From NCBI GenBank assembly GCA_902589705.1, contig CACITX010000002.1, forward strand, positions 1 through 48,000: a DNA stretch of 48,000 nt. Direction: 5' to 3'. The first letter of the stretch is position 1, and the number at the start of each line of letters is the position of its first letter. The notes below the pieces were generated by a model. That model did no database searches and was not told the DNA's origin. It saw only the letters and a program-made list of their open reading frames with translations. The position numbers and the translations under genes are program-made. This DNA is from an uncultured Pelagibacteraceae bacterium. Its GTDB lineage: Bacteria > Pseudomonadota > Alphaproteobacteria > Pelagibacterales > Pelagibacteraceae. Positions 42,746 to 48,000 of the stretch are shown piece after piece.

Positions 42746-43470
42746 TTTTTCAAGCTACAAATAATATAGTTTACAGATAAGTCTGATGATTTTTTCCATC
42801 TCTTAGTAAATGGATTAAATTTTAATCCGCTAATATCTTGTGTAATGAGTTTTTCTTTGGTTAAATAATTTTCTAATTCTTCAGGTTTTAAAAACTTATT
42901 CCAATCATGGGTGCCAATAGGAAGCCATCTTAAAACATATTCAGCACCAATAATTGCCTTAATGTATGAAGTTAAAGATCTATTTAATGTAGCGGTAAAC
43001 ATTAATCCATTTTTTTTTAATAATTTTTGGCAAGATTTAATATATAGATCAACATTATCAACATGTTCAACAATCTCTAGATTTAAAATTACATCATAAG
43101 TTTCAAAATCTTCTAATTTTTCCGGTGAAGTATTGACATAATTTATTTCTAAACCACTTTTCGTAGAATGCATTTTTGCAATATTGATGTTTTTTTCAGA
43201 GGCATCAATTCCTGTAACTTTTGCTCCCAGCCTTGTCATAGGTTCACTTATCAATCCCCCACCGCATCCGATATCTAAAATTTTTAGACCCTCTAGAGAA
43301 TTTGTTTTATCTTTTTTTATCTTGAAGTGTTTTTTTATATTTTCTGCTATGTATTCAATTCTAATAGGATTAAACATGTGAAGAGGTTTAAACTTTCCAT
43401 TAACATCCCACCATTCTTCAGATAATTTTGAAAACTTTTGAATTTCCTCTTTATTTATAGTAGTACTCAT
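42742..43470 (-). CDS. ubiG: Ubiquinone biosynthesis O-methyltransferase UbiG
   Basis: 242 residues. N-terminal FSKLSEEWWDVNGKFKPLHMFNPIRIEYI is the UbiG signature. LKILDIGCGGGLISEPMTRLGAKVTGIDAS is the SAM-binding motif, and the membrane-interacting LTSYIKAIIGAEYVLRWLPIGTHDW segment follows. It performs both O-methylations in ubiquinone synthesis. It stands alone on the minus strand between two plus-strand runs; its start is 56 bases from lysC. All family motifs are intact. Confidence 0.97.
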   Translation of the reverse strand: MSTTINKEEIQKFSKLSEEWWDVNGKFKPLHMFNPIRIEYIAENIKKHFKIKKDKTNSLEGLKILDIGCGGGLISEPMTRLGAKVTGIDASEKNINIAKMHSTKSGLEINYVNTSPEKLEDFETYDVILNLEIVEHVDNVDLYIKSCQKLLKKNGLMFTATLNRSLTSYIKAIIGAEYVLRWLPIGTHDWNKFLKPEELENYLTKEKLITQDISGLKFNPFTKRWKKSSDLSVNYIICSLKN

Positions 43471-43526
43471 TTTTAAATTATTAAAATTAATATTAATATC
43501 TATATTTTATTATATTACATTCTTAA
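43471..43526. promoter_or_regulatory. 56-bp divergent intergenic region between ubiG and lysC
   Basis: Nearly pure A/T between divergent starts. Several TATATT-like -10 candidates exist, so none can be assigned. No lysine riboswitch (L box) can fit upstream of lysC in this space. Confidence 0.35.
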
Positions 43527-44738
43527 ATGACAAAAAAAGTACTAAAGTTTGGTGGAACATCTGTTGGAACTATTGAAAGAATACAACATGTTGCCAGTAT
43601 TGTAGAAAAAGAACATTTAGCTGGAAATAATGTAGTTGTGATTGTTTCAGCAATGGCAGGAAAAACTAATGAACTTATAAAACTTTCAAAAGAAATTTCT
43701 GATAAATTCAACAAAAGAGAACTAGATGTTCTTTTATCTTCAGGAGAGCAAGTGACAAGCGCACTTCTCGCTGGCGCCTTAATAAAATTAAATATTAAAG
43801 CTAAATCATTATTGAATTGGCAGATACCAATTTTAACAGAAGGAGAGCATTCTAACGCGAGAATAACTAATATGAATATTGAAAAAATAAATGAGTATTT
43901 GAATCAAAAAGGGGTTGTGATTATTCCAGGTTTTCAGGGCATTTCAAAAGGTGCAGATATTACAACAATAGGAAGAGGAGGCTCAGACGCAACAGCTGTA
44001 GCTGTAGCAAAATTATTAAACGCGGACACTTGCGAGATATATACTGATGTAGATGGAGTGTACTCTACAGACCCTAATAAAATTCCAGTAGCAAAAAAAA
44101 TTGATAAAATTTCTTATGACGAAATGTTGGAATTGTCATCTCTGGGAGCAAAAGTAATGCAATCATCTGCTGTTCAAACAGCGATGATGTACGATATTCC
44201 TCTAGAAGTTAAATCAACTTTTACTGAAAGAAAGGGTACAAAAATTTTTAACCAAGAAAATATTGATTACACAAAAAGTGTTACAGGCGTAGCTTACTCA
44301 AAAGATGATGCAAAAATTACTCTCATTGGTGTAGAGGACAGACCAGGAGTTGCCGCTAATATTTTTGAACCTTTAAGTAAAGCGCAAATCAATGTTGATA
44401 TGGTAATCCAGAACATTTCATCAGATCAAAAAACTACAGATGTTACATTTACTGTTAAAAGAGAGGATATTAGTAAAACTAAAGAGATTTTAAAAAGCAA
44501 TAGTGAAATAAAATATAAATCTATTATTCATAACGATAAAGTCTCTAAAGTTTCTATTGTGGGAGCAGGAATGGTTTCTACACCAGGCGTTACATATAAA
44601 ATGTTCAGAGGTCTTTCTGATGAGGGAATTAATATTTTAGCTATTTCTACCTCTGAAATTAAATTATCGGTTATAATAGAGGAAGATAACACTTTAAATG
44701 CAGTAAAAAAATTACATACAATATTTGATTTAGATTAA
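43527..44738 (+). CDS. lysC: Aspartate kinase
   Basis: 403 residues. KFGGTSVGT (from Lys7), [30 protein letters not shown] and the [11 protein letters not shown] segment define the kinase. Two C-terminal ACT domains (from about residue 265 and 345) give lysine and/or threonine feedback. It starts the aspartate-family pathway that feeds DapD and DapE, encoded at 24-26 kb. The stop overlaps the ispG ATG by one base. With no room for a riboswitch, control is probably allosteric. Confidence 0.97.
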   Translation: MTKKVLKFGGTSVGTIERIQHVASIVEKEHLAGNNVVVIVSAMAGKTNELIKLSKEISDKFNKRELDVLLSSGEQVTSALLAGALIKLNIKAKSLLNWQIPILTEGEHSNARITNMNIEKINEYLNQKGVVIIPGFQGISKGADITTIGRGGSDATAVAVAKLLNADTCEIYTDVDGVYSTDPNKIPVAKKIDKISYDEMLELSSLGAKVMQSSAVQTAMMYDIPLEVKSTFTERKGTKIFNQENIDYTKSVTGVAYSKDDAKITLIGVEDRPGVAANIFEPLSKAQINVDMVIQNISSDQKTTDVTFTVKREDISKTKEILKSNSEIKYKSIIHNDKVSKVSIVGAGMVSTPGVTYKMFRGLSDEGINILAISTSEIKLSVIIEEDNTLNAVKKLHTIFDLD

Positions 44739-45823
44739 TGGAAGTTAGACCCCACAGAGTAATTAAAAGAAAAATTACAAAAGAAATTAAGGTTGGAGAT
44801 ATTAAAGTTGGTGGTAATGCACCAATAAGTGTCCAATCAATGACAAATACACTTACCACTGATATCAAAGGAACTATTAATCAAATTCATTCATTAGAGG
44901 ATGCGGGCGCGGATATCGTTAGAGTTTCTTGCCCAGATGAAGAGTCCACAAGAGCTTTAAAAGAAATTATCAAAGAGACCTCAGTACCAATAGTTGCTGA
45001 TATCCATTTTCACTATAAAAGAGCGATAGAAGCAGCAGAAATGGGAGCAAGCTGCTTAAGGATTAATCCAGGGAATATAGGAGAAAAACATAGAATTTTA
45101 GAGGTGATAAAAGCTGCTAAAAATAATAATTGTTCTATAAGAATAGGTGTTAATGCAGGATCTCTTGAAAAAAATTTGTTAGAAAAATATAAAGAACCTT
45201 GTCCCGAAGCATTAGTAGAAAGTGCCCAACACAATATTAAACTTTTAGAGGATAATGATTTCTTTAATTTTAAAATTAGCGTTAAATCTTCAGATATTTT
45301 TTTAACAGTAAAAGCTTATAAAAAATTATCGGATATTTGTAGTTACCCTTTACATCTAGGAGTTACCGAAGCTGGTGGTTTACTTACAGGAAGTATAAAA
45401 TCATCAATTGGAATTGGTCAATTGTTAATGGATGGAATTGGAGATACAATTAGAGTTTCTCTGTCATCAGATCCTATTGATGAAGTGAAAGCTGGATTTG
45501 AAATTCTTAAATCATTAGGGATTCGATCAAGAGGAGTAAATATTATTTCATGCCCATCATGTGCTAGACAGGCTTTTCCAGTAATTGAAACCGTAAAAAT
45601 ACTAGAAGAAAAATTATCCCACATTAAAAAACCTATTAGTTTGTCAATCATTGGTTGCGTTGTTAATGGACCAGGAGAAGCTGCTCAAACTGAAATAGGT
45701 CTTACTGGCGGAGGTCAAGATAGTAATCTTTTATACCTCTCGGGTGTACCACACTCAAAGGTTCCAAGTTCTGAAATCATTGAAAAAATTGTAAAAATGG
45801 TCGAAGAAAAAACAAAAGACTAA
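44738..45823 (+). CDS. ispG: 4-hydroxy-3-methylbut-2-enyl-diphosphate synthase (IspG/GcpE)
   Basis: 361 residues. The TIM-barrel substrate residues appear in [12 protein letters not shown] and RINPGNIG. The 4Fe-4S ligands are Cys272, Cys275 (SCPSCARQ), Cys307 and Glu314 ([10 protein letters not shown]). It makes HMBPP in the non-mevalonate isoprenoid pathway; the product feeds ubiquinone, linking to the neighbouring ubiG. It is coupled to lysC by a one-base overlap and precedes prfA by seven bases. Length matches the standard bacterial form. Confidence 0.97.
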   Translation: MEVRPHRVIKRKITKEIKVGDIKVGGNAPISVQSMTNTLTTDIKGTINQIHSLEDAGADIVRVSCPDEESTRALKEIIKETSVPIVADIHFHYKRAIEAAEMGASCLRINPGNIGEKHRILEVIKAAKNNNCSIRIGVNAGSLEKNLLEKYKEPCPEALVESAQHNIKLLEDNDFFNFKISVKSSDIFLTVKAYKKLSDICSYPLHLGVTEAGGLLTGSIKSSIGIGQLLMDGIGDTIRVSLSSDPIDEVKAGFEILKSLGIRSRGVNIISCPSCARQAFPVIETVKILEEKLSHIKKPISLSIIGCVVNGPGEAAQTEIGLTGGGQDSNLLYLSGVPHSKVPSSEIIEKIVKMVEEKTKD

Positions 45824-45830
45824 ATTAATT

Positions 45831-46907
45831 ATGGTACCTATTAACAAAGTAAAGGATATTATTAATAAACATCTTAGTTTGGAAAAAGAGCTTTCCGCTG
45901 GTAATATTGACCCAAAGTTATTTGCAAAAAAATCAAAAGAATATTCAAATCTCGGTAGCATCATTGATACAGCCAAGTCATTTGTTAAATTTGAGAATGA
46001 GAAAAAAGATTTAGAAAATATAGTTAAAGATAAATCTAATGATCCTGAAATGGTTGAGTTAGCTGAGAAAGATCTTAGTGAATTATTCAAAAATAAAGAA
46101 AAGTGGGAGAATGAACTAAAAATCTTTTTACTCCCAAAAGATGAGGATGATGATAAAAATGCGATCGTGGAAATTAGAGCTGGAACTGGAGGATTGGAAG
46201 CCTCACTTTTTTGTGCAGATTTATTTAAAATGTATGAAAAAGTTTGTTCTAAAAAAAAATGGAATTTAGAAATTATCAATATTTCTAAAAGTGAAGCAGG
46301 GGGATTTAAAGAAGTGATTTTTTCTGTTAATGGTAATGATATTTATTCATATCTGAAATACGAGTCTGGTGTACACAGAGTGCAAAGAATACCTGAGACA
46401 GAAACTCAAGGAAGAGTACATACTTCAGCAGCCACTGTTGCAGTATTACCAGAAGCGGAAGAGGTCGATGTAGAAATCAAAGACTCAGATTTAAGAATAG
46501 ATGTTTTTAGAGCTGGTGGACCAGGCGGTCAATCAGTTAATACAACAGATAGCGCTGTTAGAATAACGCACATTCCAAGTGGTGTAGTCGTAAGCCAACA
46601 AGATGAAAAATCTCAGCATAAAAATAAAGCTAAAGCCCTTAAGATTTTAAGATCAAGAGTTTATGAGGCAGAGAAAAGAAAAAAAGATCAGGAAAGATCA
46701 AGTAATAGAAGAAGTCAAATTGGATCAGGAGATAGATCAGAGAGAATAAGAACTTATAATTTTCCACAAGGACGCGTTACTGATCATAGAATTAATTTAA
46801 CATTACATAAATTAGATGAATTTTTAAGTGGAGATATACACGAAGAAATGAATCAAGAACTTCGATTAAAAGAGCAAAATTTAAAACTTGAAAATTTAAA
46901 CTCATGA
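45831..46907 (+). CDS. prfA: Peptide chain release factor 1
   Basis: 358 residues. The codon-recognition tripeptide is P188-E-T190 in [16 protein letters not shown] (the PxT type of RF1, for UAA/UAG), and GGQ is at 232-234 in [13 protein letters not shown]. It releases completed peptides. The next gene, prmC, overlaps by four bases and methylates the GGQ glutamine. UAG stops are used by several genes here, so RF1 is needed. The middle residue Glu in PxT is within family variation as far as I know. Confidence 0.97.
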   Translation: MVPINKVKDIINKHLSLEKELSAGNIDPKLFAKKSKEYSNLGSIIDTAKSFVKFENEKKDLENIVKDKSNDPEMVELAEKDLSELFKNKEKWENELKIFLLPKDEDDDKNAIVEIRAGTGGLEASLFCADLFKMYEKVCSKKKWNLEIINISKSEAGGFKEVIFSVNGNDIYSYLKYESGVHRVQRIPETETQGRVHTSAATVAVLPEAEEVDVEIKDSDLRIDVFRAGGPGGQSVNTTDSAVRITHIPSGVVVSQQDEKSQHKNKAKALKILRSRVYEAEKRKKDQERSSNRRSQIGSGDRSERIRTYNFPQGRVTDHRINLTLHKLDEFLSGDIHEEMNQELRLKEQNLKLENLNS

Positions 46908-47743
46908 AAGTTTTAGAAGCAATTAAATCAGGATCAAAATTACTTAAAGAAAAAAATGTTCATACATATATCCTTGACTCAGAGTTACTTCTTTCTAAAA
47001 GCTTAAATAAATCAAGAGAAGAAATATTGATAAATTTAGAGCAGAATATAAACAAAAGAGCCTTAACAGATTTTAACAAATATTTAATCAGAAGATCAAA
47101 GAGAGAACCAATTGCTTATTTACTCGGAGAAAAAGAGTTCTGGAGCAAAAAATTTTTTGTGAATAAAGACACGCTAATTCCAAGACCTGAAACTGAGCTT
47201 TTAGTGGAAAAAATAGTTACTTTTTTTAAAAAAAAAAGAATAACTATCTTAGATATCGGGACTGGTACAGGATGTATAATTCTAAGTTTATTAAGCGAGT
47301 TAAAAAATTCTACAGGTACAGCAGTAGATATTTCTAGTAAAGCAATTATGGTGGCAAAGAAAAATGCTTATAAATTTAAATTATCTGATAGAATTAAGTT
47401 TTTAAATAAGCCTTTTAAAGATCTCTACGGCAAGCATTTTGATTTAATTGTTTCTAATCCACCGTATATAAATCGAATTAAAATTAAAAATTTAAGTGAT
47501 GATATTAAAAAGTATGAACCTAGAATGGCCTTAGACGGAGGTAATGATGGGCTTGACCTTATTAAAAAAGTTATTTACAAATCCAAAGAAATCTTAAAGA
47601 TTAATGGAACGCTCGCCTTAGAAATTGGTAATGAGCAAATAAATAAAGTTTCAAAATTATTATTAGATAACAAATTTAGAATTAAATGGGTTATTAAAGA
47701 TTATAGAAACAATGTAAGGTGCGTGTTTGCAGAGCGTAGGTAA
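46904..47743 (+). CDS. prmC: Release factor glutamine methyltransferase
   Basis: 279 residues. [12 protein letters not shown] is the substrate-contact motif, [11 protein letters not shown] (from about residue 115) binds SAM, and the catalytic NPPY is at 185-188 in LIVSNPPYI. It N5-methylates the GGQ glutamine of RF1 and RF2. The ATGA overlap with prfA fits coexpression of enzyme and substrate. The TAA is followed directly by the ATG of the DUF4167 gene. The C-terminus ends in a typical short basic strand (VRCVFAERR). Confidence 0.97.
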   Translation: MKVLEAIKSGSKLLKEKNVHTYILDSELLLSKSLNKSREEILINLEQNINKRALTDFNKYLIRRSKREPIAYLLGEKEFWSKKFFVNKDTLIPRPETELLVEKIVTFFKKKRITILDIGTGTGCIILSLLSELKNSTGTAVDISSKAIMVAKKNAYKFKLSDRIKFLNKPFKDLYGKHFDLIVSNPPYINRIKIKNLSDDIKKYEPRMALDGGNDGLDLIKKVIYKSKEILKINGTLALEIGNEQINKVSKLLLDNKFRIKWVIKDYRNNVRCVFAERR

Positions 47744-48000
47744 ATGAATAACAATAGAAGAAGAAATTTTAGACCAAGAATCCAAAAGAACAACTTCAGA
47801 AGAAGGAGTGTTTCGTTAAACTCAAACAATACAAATAGCTTAAATAATAACGGCAATATGAATTTTAATAGAAATGGATCTATGAATAATATTCATAATG
47901 TAGAAAAGACAATGCAGAAATACAACCAACTAGCAAAAGACGCTCAAAGTAATGGTGATCCAGTTTTAGCTCAAAATTATTTACAGCACGCTGACCACTA
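47744..48000 (+). CDS. DUF4167-family protein, N-terminal part (cut by window edge)
   Basis: An open frame starting MNNNRRRNFRPRIQKNNFRRRS runs to the end of the window (about 85 codons, no stop). After an Arg/Asn-rich disordered start come QKYNQLAKDAQSNGDPVLAQNYLQHADHY, the core of the alphaproteobacterial DUF4167 domain. These proteins are short-domain, long-disordered and RNA-binding-like in composition; the function is not established. It follows prmC without a gap, the usual alphaproteobacterial order. Confidence 0.88.
   Translation, partial: MNNNRRRNFRPRIQKNNFRRRSVSLNSNNTNSLNNNGNMNFNRNGSMNNIHNVEKTMQKYNQLAKDAQSNGDPVLAQNYLQHADH

Noticed and set aside
43471-43526. Lysine riboswitch upstream of lysC
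   Set aside because: The gap is 56 bases, much too short for an L-box aptamer.
45755-46279. Minus-strand 174-codon frame across ispG and prfA
   Set aside because: Ser/Phe/Leu-rich shadow of two certain genes.
1-48000. CRISPR array, insertion sequence or prophage genes
   Set aside because: No regularly spaced repeats, transposase, integrase or phage structural motifs were seen; the only element-like region is the tRNA-Ser-bounded segment.

Overview
The window is a strongly AT-rich, very compact alphaproteobacterial chromosome segment. It most resembles a Pelagibacterales (SAR11) genome. The reasons are lysine/asparagine/isoleucine-heavy proteins, gaps of usually 0-60 bp, frequent one-base stop/start overlaps (TAATG), and alphaproteobacterial gene order: rpmH-rnpA-yidD-yidC-argB-HAD-dapD-dapE; def-fmt-truA; J-protein-cobS-cobT beside bolA; murA-DUF2948-hisD-infA; prfA-prmC-DUF4167. 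I cannot name a strain. No CRISPR array, rRNA, insertion sequence or integrase gene was seen.

Layout. 1-3.2 kb: 3' end of pheT, lepA, a glycosyltransferase and tRNA-Ser(GGA). 3.1-5.2 kb: a small inserted segment carrying one autotransporter-like outer-membrane gene, bounded by a perfect 76-bp duplication of the 3' part of tRNA-Ser. This is the clearest accessory element here. 5.3-10 kb (minus): TrkH potassium transporter, AmpG-type permease, NlpC/P60 peptidase and a CmoB-like methyltransferase. 10.1-13.6 kb (plus): class I lysyl-tRNA synthetase, pyrD, rpmB and a YhhQ-type transporter. 13.6-16.9 kb (minus): J-domain protein, CobS-like AAA+ ATPase and CobT-like VWA protein, divergent from a BolA protein. 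17.2-18.8 kb (minus): aroK-aroB. 18.9-23 kb (plus): a small membrane protein, a large secreted protein of unknown function, def, fmt and truA.

23-30.1 kb (minus) is one tightly packed ten-gene run. It begins with rpmH, rnpA and the membrane insertase genes, continues through argB, a HAD phosphatase, dapD and dapE, and ends with a SET-domain protein and a divergent NAD-dependent epimerase-like protein. 30.1-33.1 kb (plus): a VTT/DedA-like membrane protein, a YyaL-type thioredoxin-domain protein and three small lineage-type ORFs. 33.1-38.4 kb (plus): dcd, murA, DUF2948, hisD, infA (TTG start), tRNA-Phe(GAA) and a DNA photolyase. 38.4-41 kb (minus): secA. 41-42.7 kb (plus): argJ and a DUF1178 gene. 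42.7-43.5 kb (minus): ubiG. 43.5-48 kb (plus): lysC, ispG, prfA, prmC and the start of a DUF4167 gene.

Most content is core housekeeping: translation, protein export, lysine/DAP, arginine, histidine, shikimate, isoprenoid, ubiquinone and peptidoglycan metabolism. The points that stand out are the tRNA-bounded single-gene autotransporter cassette with candidate recombinase arm repeats; a tRNA-Phe whose D-loop and T-loop appear to have exchanged the universal G18-U55 pair for A18-G55; both tRNA genes starting on the last base of the preceding stop codon; and convergent gene pairs with no room for terminators.
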